Shown: positions 53,600 to 62,093 of the stretch, piece by piece
How positions within the stretch are numbered: position 1 is the first letter of the stretch
Layout of the letters: each line of letters starts with the position of its first letter
Origin: Salinicoccus sp. RF5
GTDB taxonomy: Bacteria; Bacillota; Bacilli; Staphylococcales; Salinicoccaceae
Direction: 5' to 3'
Assembly: GCF_020786625.1 (NCBI RefSeq)
Contig: NZ_JAJGRC010000001.1
Coordinates: forward strand, 186,001-250,000
DNA length: 64,000 nt
The notes under the pieces: generated by a model
Databases searched by the model: none
Told to the model about the DNA's origin: nothing
What the model saw: only the letters and a program-made list of their open reading frames with translations
Made by a program: the position numbers and the translations under genes

Positions 53600-54844
53600 A
53601 TGCAGACATCACCAATCCAAGAGGAGACTTTCAAAGCGTTCATGGCGGATTATGACAGCTACAGCCATTATCTGCATGACCCCCTGTACTACGACTACAT
53701 TTCAGGCGTTCAGGAGACCCATCTTCTTGGGCTTTACGAAGATGATGCACTCATCGGCGTATCCATGCTCAGTGGAAGGCCTGTCCTGAAACGCTACAGG
53801 ATATTCACTTCGCATGCGGGTCCATTGATTAAGCCTTTCTCAAATGAACGGCTCCAATTTTTCCTGAAGGAAATAGATGAATATGCCAAAAAGCAGAACG
53901 GTCTCAAAATGATACATTCCCCCTATTATATATACCAGATACGCAACAGCGAAGGGGAAGTCATAGAGAGTGAATGGAACAACCATGAAATCGTAGACAT
54001 CTATCGCAACCAGGGTTACAGGCATAATGGATTTACAAGACAGCTGGTGACGGACGAACTGCTGAGGCATCAGGCGGTACTCGATATCACCAAGAGTGAA
54101 GAAGAACTGCTCAAAGGTATGGACAAGACGACCCGCTATAATACACGGACGAGCGAACAGATGGGCGTCCGCCTCAGATATCTCGAAGAGAATGAATACG
54201 ACAAATTCATCGATATATACAAGGATACGGAGGAGCGCATCGGCTTCGACCCCGTCAGCAGCAAAAAGATCAGAAATCTGCTCCATACACTGAAGGATCG
54301 TACCTATCTGACGTTGAGCTACATCGATCTCGAGGAGTACCTGGACAGGCTCACAGAAGAGCTTGATGCATTGGAGTCCGACCGCAGGGATATGCAGAAT
54401 AAGCTCGACAGCGGCAATGGCACGAAACGCATGAAGGGCCGGCTCAATGAGCTGAAGGATTTGACCGCCAACAAAGAGAAGCGCATTGAAAAGATCAGAG
54501 GTGTACAGGCGGAGTATGGCAGCATCATCGAACTGTCAGCTGCGATGTACTACTACAACAACCACGAGATGGTATATCTTTTCAGTGGAAGCTATCCGGA
54601 GCACTCCATGTTCATGGGCACCAACTATACGACATGGCAGATGATCAAAAAGGCGAAGTCACTCGGACTCCGCCGATTCAACCTTTCCGGATTGACCGGC
54701 GACTTCACGGAAGACTCGAAGGACTATGGCGTCTACAAATTCAAGAAAGGGTATGATCCCTTCATTGAAGAGTTGCCGGGCACATTTGAAAAGATCTTCA
54801 ACAGACCGGTATACAAGCTGGCTGAGAAGCTCAAGAAGGTATAG
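53600..54844 (+). CDS. Third Fem-family aminoacyltransferase (FmhA/FmhC-like)
   Basis: 414 aa with the full Fem layout (two acyltransferase halves, coiled coil about 245-310), but diverged: SHAGPLIKPFS replaces SNRGPV-DY, and GMDKTTRYNTRTSEQMGVRLRYLEE replaces the S-x-RKRN-x-KKA segment. YLFSGSYPEHSMFMGTNYTTWQMI is in the place of the FemA AGG-x-SNAFRHFAG segment. It is not FmhB/FemX by these motifs. ATG 53600 lies 12 bases after AGGAAGG, a rather long spacing; an upstream TTG at 53570 overlaps femB but has no ribosome-binding site. It might add a different amino acid, for example Ser, to the bridge. A terminator follows. Confidence 0.85.
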   Translation: MQTSPIQEETFKAFMADYDSYSHYLHDPLYYDYISGVQETHLLGLYEDDALIGVSMLSGRPVLKRYRIFTSHAGPLIKPFSNERLQFFLKEIDEYAKKQNGLKMIHSPYYIYQIRNSEGEVIESEWNNHEIVDIYRNQGYRHNGFTRQLVTDELLRHQAVLDITKSEEELLKGMDKTTRYNTRTSEQMGVRLRYLEENEYDKFIDIYKDTEERIGFDPVSSKKIRNLLHTLKDRTYLTLSYIDLEEYLDRLTEELDALESDRRDMQNKLDSGNGTKRMKGRLNELKDLTANKEKRIEKIRGVQAEYGSIIELSAAMYYYNNHEMVYLFSGSYPEHSMFMGTNYTTWQMIKKAKSLGLRRFNLSGLTGDFTEDSKDYGVYKFKKGYDPFIEELPGTFEKIFNRPVYKLAEKLKKV

Positions 54845-54848
54845 ACGC

Positions 54849-54887
54849 AAAAGAAGTTATAGCAATGCTATAGCTTCTTTTCTTTTT
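54849..54887 (+). terminator. Terminator of the fem operon
   Basis: 15-bp stem AAAAGAAGTTATAGC / GCTATAGCTTCTTTT (one G-U pair) with an AAT loop and CTTTTT behind it. Confidence 0.85.
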
Positions 54888-54966
54888 GATGCATCTTGTA
54901 GAGCAGAGGGAATGTATAAATTTAAGACGAGAAGAGGTATGAAAATAGGGAGTCTATTTAACGAGG

Positions 54967-55090
54967 GTTTTATAAACATTAACAGTAAATAAACAAAAAC
55001 ACCAAAAATATTAATAAATGTTGTGTTTTTACTTGTCTTTTTTTCTCTGTAGACTTATACTATAACTATACCGTTTAAAATACATTTAAA
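54967..55090. repeat. AT-rich dyad cluster before the recombinase, possible recombination site
   Basis: Contains GTTTTATAAAC (54967-54977), AAAAACAC (54995-55002) facing GTGTTTTT (55023-55030), and TTTAAA-ATACA-TTTAAA (55074-55090). Arrays of short imperfect dyads before a resolvase gene often are its res/six sites; no established res consensus could be matched by eye. Confidence 0.35.
55033..55061 (+). promoter_or_regulatory. Promoter of the serine recombinase gene
   Basis: TTGTCT (55033-55038), 17-bp spacer, TATACT (55056-55061). Confidence 0.6.
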
Positions 55091-55105
55091 GGAAGGTATG
55101 GAAAA

Positions 55106-55669
55106 ATGAGTAAAATAGGATATGCAAGAGTAAGTACAAAGGGACAGAACTTGGAAAGCCAGCTGGATATGCTGCAGGAGGCGGGATGCATCAAGATCTT
55201 CTCAGAAAAGGTGAGCGGACGTAAGGCAGAACGCACAGCGCTGGAACAGTGTATGGAGTACATGCGGGAGGGCGACACGATGGTGATCACTAAACTGGAT
55301 CGGCTGGGCCGGACGACAAAACAGCTGATAGAACTGGCGACAACGCTGGAAAAACGCGGAATCGACCTCGAAATCATCAATATGAACGTCACGACGAAGG
55401 ATCCGATGGGAAAGATGTTCTTTACAATGATGTCGGCATTTGCGGAACTGGAAGCAAGCTTGCTGAGCGAACGAACGAAGAAAGGACTGGAATCAGCAAG
55501 GGCACGCGGCAGAAACGGCGGCAGGCCTGGCATAACGGATGACAAGAAAGCGATGATACAGTCATTGTATGATACGCAGAAATACACGGGGAAACAGATT
55601 GCAGAAATGGTTGGCGTATCAAGGGCGACTGTATATAAAGTTGTAAACGAATCAAAAGAAAACAATTGA
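55106..55669 (+). CDS. Serine recombinase, resolvase/invertase type
   Basis: 187 aa small serine recombinase. Catalytic Ser is in GYARVSTKGQNL (about residue 10), other active-site arginines in ITKLDRLGRTTKQLIEL; the E-helix follows (FTMMSAFAELEASLLSERTKKGLESA), then the hinge RARGRNGGRPG and a C-terminal helix-turn-helix (YTGKQIAEMVGVSRATVYKVV). Length and order fit Tn3-type resolvases and the staphylococcal Bin/Sin group. AAGGAAGG lies nine bases before ATG 55106. No transposase or partition gene is near, so it is either a solitary remnant or a site-specific switch. Base composition is a little lower in GC than the flanking housekeeping genes. Confidence 0.93.
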   Translation: MSKIGYARVSTKGQNLESQLDMLQEAGCIKIFSEKVSGRKAERTALEQCMEYMREGDTMVITKLDRLGRTTKQLIELATTLEKRGIDLEIINMNVTTKDPMGKMFFTMMSAFAELEASLLSERTKKGLESARARGRNGGRPGITDDKKAMIQSLYDTQKYTGKQIAEMVGVSRATVYKVVNESKENN

Positions 55670-55707
55670 CCAGCAATGAAAACATGACAAATGATAAATG
55701 GATGTTA

Positions 55708-55746
55708 AATACCTGATCCGGTGATTACCGGATCAGGTATTATTTT
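55708..55746 (+). terminator. Terminator of the recombinase gene
   Basis: Perfect 15-bp stem AATACCTGATCCGGT / ACCGGATCAGGTATT around GATT, followed by ATTTT. Confidence 0.8.
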
Positions 55747-56073
<327 letters not shown>

Positions 56074-56100
56074 AAAAAAACAGCTGCGTATACAGCTGTC
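56074..56100 (-). terminator. Minus-strand terminator of the small membrane protein gene
   Basis: Stem ACAGCTG / CAGCTGT (56080-56086, 56093-56099); on the minus strand it is followed by seven T. Confidence 0.75.
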
Positions 56101-56106
56101 CCGTTT

Positions 56107-56445
56107 CTATCTTTTCCTTTCGTCATGTGTATAATCAGTTTGATCCACTTCCTGTGTGCCTGCATGTTCATCTGCAAGTGCCTTCTTCCTTCTGCGACCT
56201 CTGACATACAGCCATGTCAGGACACTAACAATCAATGACAGTATCCCAAGGAATACGGCATAACCCATCAGCGGTTCCCAGTTTGTATCCTCCATGAAGT
56301 TTGGCACGATGAACGCTGTCAGTGCCATGATTATGAAAACGGCAATCGGCATGAGTATATATTTACTGGTGCTCATTGCAATGAGTACGCTGATGATGAT
56401 TACCAGCAATATGCTGATTATATAGAAGCTTGGACTATCGATCAT
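56107..56445 (-). CDS. Small membrane protein, unknown
   Basis: 112 aa on the minus strand with three hydrophobic segments (FYIISILLVIIISVLIAM, YILMPIAVFIIMALTAFIV, GYAVFLGILSLIVSVLTWLYV) and a basic then acidic cytoplasmic tail (RGRRRKKALADEH). No family recognised. ATG 56445 is eight bases after GGGAGG; a GTG at 56454 overlaps that site and is rejected. It has its own terminator. Confidence 0.72.
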   Translation of the reverse strand: MIDSPSFYIISILLVIIISVLIAMSTSKYILMPIAVFIIMALTAFIVPNFMEDTNWEPLMGYAVFLGILSLIVSVLTWLYVRGRRRKKALADEHAGTQEVDQTDYTHDERKR

Positions 56446-56547
56446 TCCATTCACCTCCCGGAAGCATCTATTCCATACTTATATTCTCTTAAATCACAGC
56501 AACAAAACCTATTCATTTTGCTTTATTCATCTTCGTATAATAAAAGA

Positions 56548-56576
56548 TTTAAATTTTTAGAATCTTCATGTATAAT
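56548..56576 (+). promoter_or_regulatory. Probable promoter of pepF
   Basis: TTTAAA (56548-56553), 17-bp spacer, TATAAT (56571-56576); AAAGGAG and ATG 56620 follow. Confidence 0.55.
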
Positions 56577-56619
56577 GGTCTTAATACTTCGGTTTCCGAA
56601 ATTAAAGGAGTGTCAAAGA

Positions 56620-58425
56620 ATGGAACAATTGAAATCCAGAAATGAAGTTGATGTGAATTATACATGGAATCTGACCGATCTATTTGAATCTGATGATGCA
56701 TTCGAACAGGCAGTGGAAAAAATCCGCCCTGAAATAGAAAGCTTCAGCAAGCAGTATGCGAATAGCCTTACCGATGCTTCAGTTGCAGTTGAAGCAATCG
56801 AAGGCTTCAAGGGCCTCATGGAGTCGTTGGTGCCGATCGGTGCATATGCGAACCTCAGGCTGTCTTCCGACCAGGGGGATGCATCGGCACAGCGTCTGAG
56901 TGGCATTGCGAGCAATATAGGTACATATTTCGGCAGTGAAACGAGTTTCCTGACAAGTGAACTGCTGCAGAAGGACGAATCATTCCTCGAGGATATCAGG
57001 ACCCGGGCACCGGAATTCGAAAACTTCGTGGATGAACTGCTGAAGCAAAAGCCATACCAGCTGGATGCAAAAGTCGAAAAGGCACTTGCCTCCTACTCCA
57101 CCGTATTCGAAGGGCCGTACAGCCTCTACCTGAAAACGAAGCTGCTGGACATCGATTTCGGCACATTTACAGCCAATGGGCAGGAAATCCCCCTCTCCTA
57201 CCTTGCTTTTGAAGGTGAACTTGAATCGCATGAAGATACTGAAGTGAGACGCAATGCATTCCGTGCATTCAGCGATAAGCTCGCAGACTATCAGCACACG
57301 ACGGCAGCGACATACGACCTCCAGCTGAAGCAGGAGAAGACGACTGCCGACCTCAGGGGCTTCGATTCGGTCATCGACTACCTGCTCCATCGCCAGGATG
57401 TGGATCAGACGCTCTATAACCGTCAGATCGACATGATCATGAGTGATCTTGCACCGCATATGAGACGCTATGCTAAGCTCCTAAAGCGTGTCCATGGCCT
57501 CGATGAGATGAAATATGAAGACCTCAAGATCTCCCTCGATCCGTCCTCCGAACCTGAAATCAGTGTGGAAGAATCCAGGAAATACATTAATGATGCACTC
57601 GGCATCATGGGGGAAGACTATCTCAGCATGGTCAACCGTGCATACGATGAGCGCTGGATCGACTTCGTGAAGAATAAGGGGAAATCGACCGGTGCCTTCT
57701 GTGCAAGCCCGTACGGTTCCCATCCATTCATCCTGATATCATGGACTTCCCTGATGACCGAAGTGTTCGTCCTTGCCCATGAACTGGGTCACGCAGGCCA
57801 TTTCTACAATGCCAACCGGGAACAGAATGTATTCGATGCAAGGAGCTCCATGTACTTCATAGAAGCACCGAGCACAATGAATGAAATGCTCATGGCGAAC
57901 CATCTGCTCGAGAATTCGGATGATCCGAAGTTCAAGCGCTGGGTCATCAGTTCCATCATTTCAAGGACGTACTACCACAACTGTGTGACGCACCTGCTTG
58001 AAGCTGCCTATCAGCGTGAAGTGTACAAGAAGGTGGACAATAACGAAAGCGTCTCTGCACCGGAACTGAACCGCCTCAAGCGTCAGGTGATCGAAGAATT
58101 CTGGGGAGAAGATGTGACGATCACCGAGGGTGCCGAACTCACATGGATGAGGCAGCCGCACTACTATATGGGACTCTACCCGTACACATATTCCGCCGGC
58201 CTGACCATTGCGACCGCAATGAGCAAGCGGGTGCTGAACGAAGGGCAGCCTGCCGTCGATGACTGGCTGAAGGTGCTCAAGTCCGGAGGCACGAAATCGC
58301 CTGTCGAACTGGCCCAGATGGCGGGTGTCGATGTAACGACGGACCAGCCACTGCGTGATACGATCGATTATATCGGGGAACTTGTGGATCAGCTTGAAGC
58401 ACTGACGGAAGAGATAGGAGAATAG
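56620..58425 (+). CDS. pepF: Oligoendopeptidase F
   Basis: 601 aa M3-family zinc metallopeptidase that degrades short peptides in the cytoplasm. The active site is VLAHELGHAGHFYNANRE (HExxH) with the third zinc ligand Glu in FIEAPSTMNEMLM. The N-terminal PepF domain starts YTWNLTDLFESDDAFEQ. ATG 56620, nine bases after AAAGGAG, gives the common MEQLKSRNEVD start; a frame from 56518 covers the promoter and is rejected. In bacilli and staphylococci PepF-type enzymes are tied to peptide turnover and signalling. Confidence 0.95.
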   Translation: MEQLKSRNEVDVNYTWNLTDLFESDDAFEQAVEKIRPEIESFSKQYANSLTDASVAVEAIEGFKGLMESLVPIGAYANLRLSSDQGDASAQRLSGIASNIGTYFGSETSFLTSELLQKDESFLEDIRTRAPEFENFVDELLKQKPYQLDAKVEKALASYSTVFEGPYSLYLKTKLLDIDFGTFTANGQEIPLSYLAFEGELESHEDTEVRRNAFRAFSDKLADYQHTTAATYDLQLKQEKTTADLRGFDSVIDYLLHRQDVDQTLYNRQIDMIMSDLAPHMRRYAKLLKRVHGLDEMKYEDLKISLDPSSEPEISVEESRKYINDALGIMGEDYLSMVNRAYDERWIDFVKNKGKSTGAFCASPYGSHPFILISWTSLMTEVFVLAHELGHAGHFYNANREQNVFDARSSMYFIEAPSTMNEMLMANHLLENSDDPKFKRWVISSIISRTYYHNCVTHLLEAAYQREVYKKVDNNESVSAPELNRLKRQVIEEFWGEDVTITEGAELTWMRQPHYYMGLYPYTYSAGLTIATAMSKRVLNEGQPAVDDWLKVLKSGGTKSPVELAQMAGVDVTTDQPLRDTIDYIGELVDQLEALTEEIGE

Positions 58426-58426
58426 A

Positions 58427-58461
58427 AAAAACGGTAATCGAAATTTTCGATTACCGTTTTT
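58427..58461. terminator. Bidirectional terminator between pepF and cvfB
   Basis: AAAAACGGTAATCGAAA / TTTTCGATTACCGTTTTT, a near-uninterrupted palindrome. It extends into the last codons of cvfB (58451). Confidence 0.9.
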
Positions 58462-59323
58462 CTTTGAGCACCGTCTCCCTGGAAGTCTGTTCTACTTTCC
58501 CCTCCTTCATCAGGCGGCCGAGTGCGCGCTTGAATGAGCCCTTCGACATGTTGAATGCCTCTTTGATGTCTTCTGGTGAACTTTTGTCGTTCAACGGCAT
58601 GCGTCCGCCATTTTTAGTGATGTAGTCCAGAAGCTTCTCGCTGTCGGCATCCATCTTCTTGTATGCCTGCTGGATGAAGGAACCATTGATTTCACCCTTG
58701 TCATTGATGCCGATCACCCTGAACTTCTTAAGCTCGCCAAGCCTCGGCTCATCCTCACGTTCGCTCTCATGGACAAACACCTTATGGCCTTCTTCGGTCA
58801 GAAGGAATGTACCGATGCGGAGCAGGCGGTACGGACGCCCTTCCATCCATTTGTTCTTCAGTTCCTCGAACTTGGATGCTTCAACCGGCGTAAAGCGTTC
58901 TGCTGCTTCATTTTCAGTGATGAGCCTGCCATACAGCTGGCTGTCGCTTTCCGCCCTCAGTTTGAGATAAAGCTTGTCGCCCTCCTTCGGCCACACGCTC
59001 TTCACTTTGGGAAGGTCGATCCACGGCACCAGTATCTCCCTCGGTATGCCGATGTCCACAAAGGCCCCCTCCCTATTCACTTCCGTCACAGTGGCATAAC
59101 CATACTGTTCGACGGAAGCATCAGGGACGACGGGCGCAGCAAACAGTTCGCCACTTCTATTCGGGTAGATGAAGGCGCTGATTTCCTCGCCGATTTCATA
59201 CTCCCTGTCTGAAGTCGATGCGTTCATCCGGATGTAGAGTGCATCCTCCGTCTTCAGATGATAAGTGGACCCTTCCTTTTTAATCACTTCCAAAAATTGT
59301 ACTGTACCTGATATCTGGTTCAT
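58451..59323 (-). CDS. cvfB: CvfB/YitL-type S1-domain RNA-binding protein
   Basis: 290 aa with S1-like OB folds in series (for example GYATVTEVNREGAFVDIGIP and KKFRVIGINDKGEINGSF) and a C-terminal winged helix (SSPEDIKEAFNMSKGSFKRALGRLMKEGKV). In S. aureus CvfB binds RNA and influences virulence-factor expression; here only the RNA-binding role is inferred. ATG 59323 follows AAGGAGA and overlaps the sirtuin stop as ATGA, so the two are translationally coupled. Confidence 0.92.
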   Translation of the reverse strand: MNQISGTVQFLEVIKKEGSTYHLKTEDALYIRMNASTSDREYEIGEEISAFIYPNRSGELFAAPVVPDASVEQYGYATVTEVNREGAFVDIGIPREILVPWIDLPKVKSVWPKEGDKLYLKLRAESDSQLYGRLITENEAAERFTPVEASKFEELKNKWMEGRPYRLLRIGTFLLTEEGHKVFVHESEREDEPRLGELKKFRVIGINDKGEINGSFIQQAYKKMDADSEKLLDYITKNGGRMPLNDKSSPEDIKEAFNMSKGSFKRALGRLMKEGKVEQTSRETVLKEKR

Positions 59324-60063
59324 AAACTATCTCCTTCATTATTATATATCTTTTCGATCACTTCGGTCATATCCTCATTGAGCACAAGGTCTGCGTCCAA
59401 ATCGAAGGGTGTTTCATCCCTGTTGATGATGACCAGGTGGCTGCCGTTGAAATAGTTGATGAGGAATGCTGCAGGGTTCACGAGCAGCGATGAGCCCATC
59501 ACCACCAGTGTATCTGCCTTCGCCAGTTTGTCTATTGCAGAATTTATGACGGTCTCATCCAGCATTTCCCCATAGAGTACGATGTCCGGCCTGATCACAC
59601 TGCCGCATGCACAATGGGCGATATCTTTGCCCATGACGTCCTGCTTCGGGTATTCCCTGCTGCATGAAATGCAGTAGAACCGGTTGAGCGACCCATGGAG
59701 TTCATCCACATTCCGGCTGCCTGCATCGTGATGCAACCCGTCTATGTTCTGGGTGATGACTCCGAGCGACCGCCCTGCCATTTCTTCATGGGCAATGAAA
59801 TCATGGACGATGTTCGGCGCCTTGTCTGCAAGCATCAGGCGCTTCCTGTAGAAACGGATGAAACTTTCCGGATCATCCTCCAGGTGATCCCTGCTCAAAA
59901 GGTATTCCGGCGAATGGCCTGCCCTGCTGATCTCATCGAACAGGCCACCCATACTTCTGAAATCGGGGATGCCGCTTTTGACCGACACCCCTGCACCAGT
60001 GAAAAATACGGTACGACGACTCTCATCCATTATTGTGGAAAATCGGCGCAATTCGTGCTCCAT
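59320..60063 (-). CDS. NAD-dependent protein deacylase, Sir2 family
   Basis: 247 aa sirtuin. NAD site FFTGAGVSVKSGIPDFRS, TQNIDGLHHDAG with the catalytic region, VDELHGSLNRF with the catalytic His, zinc cysteines in CISCSREYP and CACGSVIRPDIVLYGE, and VMGSSLLVNPAAFL. It removes acetyl or other acyl groups from lysines (CobB/SrtN-like). AGGAGGG precedes ATG 60063. First gene of a sir2-cvfB pair and divergent from the ABC-F gene. Confidence 0.94.
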   Translation of the reverse strand: MEHELRRFSTIMDESRRTVFFTGAGVSVKSGIPDFRSMGGLFDEISRAGHSPEYLLSRDHLEDDPESFIRFYRKRLMLADKAPNIVHDFIAHEEMAGRSLGVITQNIDGLHHDAGSRNVDELHGSLNRFYCISCSREYPKQDVMGKDIAHCACGSVIRPDIVLYGEMLDETVINSAIDKLAKADTLVVMGSSLLVNPAAFLINYFNGSHLVIINRDETPFDLDADLVLNEDMTEVIEKIYNNEGDSL

Positions 60064-60147
60064 TGGTATCCGCCCTCCTAGAATTATATTTCAATGGTAC
60101 CATAAATGTGTTATCATCGCTTAAGAATATACTAAAGGAGAATGCCT

Positions 60148-61752
60148 ATGCTACAGGTTATAGATGTTAGTCTGAGGTTTGGCGACCGCAAACTGTTTGA
60201 AGATGTAAATATAAAGTTCACTCCGGGCAACTGCTACGGGCTGATCGGTGCGAATGGTGCCGGAAAATCCACATTCCTCAAGATACTTTCAGGAGAAATG
60301 GAGGCGCAGACCGGCCATGTGAGCATGGGGAAGGATGAGCGTCTTGCAGTCCTGAAACAGGACCATTTCGGATACGAGGAATACCGTGTGCTGGATGTTG
60401 TAATGATGGGCCACGCAAAACTTTGGGAAGTCATGAATGAAAAGAATGAAATATATATGAAGCCGGACTTCTCCGATGAGGATGGAATACGTGCTGCAGA
60501 ACTCGAAGGCGAATACGGCGAAATGGGCGGCTGGACGGCCGAATCCGATGCTGAAAGCCTGCTGCATGGCCTCGGCATAGATTCAACCCTCGTGGACAAG
60601 AACATGTCCGAGCTCGAAAACAATCAGAAAGTCAAAGTCCTGCTTGCACAAAGCCTGTTCGGCAACCCTGATGTCCTGCTCCTCGATGAGCCGACCAACG
60701 GCCTCGACATACAGGCGATCCAATGGCTTGAAGAATTCCTCATCAATTTCGACAATACTGTCATCGTGGTTTCCCACGACCGTCATTTCCTTAATAATGT
60801 GTGTACACATATTGCCGACCTCGACTTCGGAAAGATACAGCTGTATGTAGGCAACTATGATTTCTGGTACCAATCCAGCCAACTGGCGCTGCAGATGGCC
60901 CAGGATCAGAACAAGAAGAAGGAAGAGAAAATCAAGGAACTGAAGGACTTCGTTGCACGGTTCAGTGCGAATGCCTCCAAATCCAAGCAGGCGACAAGCC
61001 GTAAGAAGACGCTTGAGAAGATTGAACTCGATGACATCAAGCCATCTTCCAGAAGGTACCCGTTTGTGAAGTTCACGCCTGAACGTGAAATCGGCAACGA
61101 CCTGCTCTATGTAAAAGGGCTCACGCACAGTGTCGACGGAAACAAAGTGCTGGATAACGTCAGCTTCACACTCGATCCATATGACAAGGCCGTCCTGATC
61201 GGCTCCTCTGAAATTGCACGCACCACCCTCCTCCGTATCCTGGCCGGTGAAGTCACTCCGGATGAAGGTGAAGTCAAATGGGGCGTGACGACAAGCCAGA
61301 GCTATATGCCGAAGGACAACTCGGAATATTTCGAAGGCGTTGATACGAACCTTGTCGACTGGCTGCGCCAGTATGCGCCACCCGAAGAACAGACGGAAAC
61401 CTTCCTGAGAGGCTTCCTCGGAAGGATGCTCTTCAGCGGCGAAGAAGCCAAGAAGAAGGCAAGCGTATTATCCGGTGGGGAAAAAGTCCGTGCAATGCTG
61501 TCGAAGATGATGCTCTCAAAGGCGAACGTCATCCTGCTCGACGAACCGACCAACCACCTGGACCTCGAAAGCATCACTGCAGTGAATGACGGACTGAAAG
61601 ACTTCAAGGGCTCCATCATCTTCACTTCCCATGACTTTGAATTCATCAACACGATCACGAACAAGGTCATTGAACTGAAGGACTCCGGTGCAATCGTCAA
61701 AGAGTCCACCTATGAGGAATACCTGAAAGACCAGGGTCTCATAAAATCATAA
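60148..61752 (+). CDS. ABC-F family ATPase (YbiT/YkpA type)
   Basis: 534 aa soluble protein with two ABC domains joined by a charged linker (about 240-310, DQNKKKEEKIKELKDFVARFSANASKSKQ), expected to bind the ribosomal E site. Domain 1 has Walker A GANGAGKSTFL and Walker B VLLLDEPTNGLD, but its signature is degenerate (MSELENNQKVKV in place of LSGGQ). Domain 2 has a normal signature (LSGGEKVRAML) and Walker B, but Walker A is GSSEIARTTLL, with no GK and Arg where the catalytic Lys should be. ATG 60148, seven bases after AAAGGAG, is preferred to 60142. No resistance-type antibiotic domain is evident. Confidence 0.92.
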   Translation: MLQVIDVSLRFGDRKLFEDVNIKFTPGNCYGLIGANGAGKSTFLKILSGEMEAQTGHVSMGKDERLAVLKQDHFGYEEYRVLDVVMMGHAKLWEVMNEKNEIYMKPDFSDEDGIRAAELEGEYGEMGGWTAESDAESLLHGLGIDSTLVDKNMSELENNQKVKVLLAQSLFGNPDVLLLDEPTNGLDIQAIQWLEEFLINFDNTVIVVSHDRHFLNNVCTHIADLDFGKIQLYVGNYDFWYQSSQLALQMAQDQNKKKEEKIKELKDFVARFSANASKSKQATSRKKTLEKIELDDIKPSSRRYPFVKFTPEREIGNDLLYVKGLTHSVDGNKVLDNVSFTLDPYDKAVLIGSSEIARTTLLRILAGEVTPDEGEVKWGVTTSQSYMPKDNSEYFEGVDTNLVDWLRQYAPPEEQTETFLRGFLGRMLFSGEEAKKKASVLSGGEKVRAMLSKMMLSKANVILLDEPTNHLDLESITAVNDGLKDFKGSIIFTSHDFEFINTITNKVIELKDSGAIVKESTYEEYLKDQGLIKS

Positions 61753-61787
61753 TTTATGGACAATTCCATATATTTTGAGGAAAGTAG

Positions 61788-61816
61788 TTTACATGCATTG
61801 GTTATGTATGTATAAT
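61788..61816 (+). promoter_or_regulatory. Promoter of the lysC-asd operon
   Basis: TTTACA (61788-61793), 17-bp spacer, TATAAT (61811-61816), about 25 bp before the lysine riboswitch. Confidence 0.75.
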
Positions 61817-61841
61817 GGCATTTATAAAATTAAATATCAGT

Positions 61842-62060
61842 TGGATGAGGCGCATCAATCATCAGTAGCCACTTAATATATAGTCTGCGAACTTTAAGTG
61901 TGTGAAAGGGTGCGATGCCGAAATGGCCTGCCGTTGCAGCGGCAAGCCATTGGATTTGAGGGTTAAGAGCTCCAGGTCTGTCATTATTTTTACAATAATG
62001 GAGTGCATCACTTGTGTATAGATCAGAACAAGTCCGGCATTCCGCCGGGCTTGTTTTTTT
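61842..62060 (+). promoter_or_regulatory. Lysine riboswitch (L-box) with terminator
   Basis: Conserved L-box elements in order: GATGAGGCGCATC, CATCAGTAG, GAAAGGGTGCGATGCCGAAATGG, and CCGTTGCAGCGG hairpin, closing with GGAGTGCATC. The terminator is AACAAGTCCGGC / GCCGGGCTTGTT plus eight T (62027-62060). Lysine binding is expected to stabilise the aptamer and stop transcription before lysC. Confidence 0.93.
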
Positions 62061-62093
62061 AGTTTGAGTGAGTGCTTCCCTACAGGAGGACAT

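Noticed and set aside
54726-54992. 88-codon frame across the end of the third fem gene
   Set aside because: Out of frame with the fem gene and spans its terminator; no ribosome-binding site.
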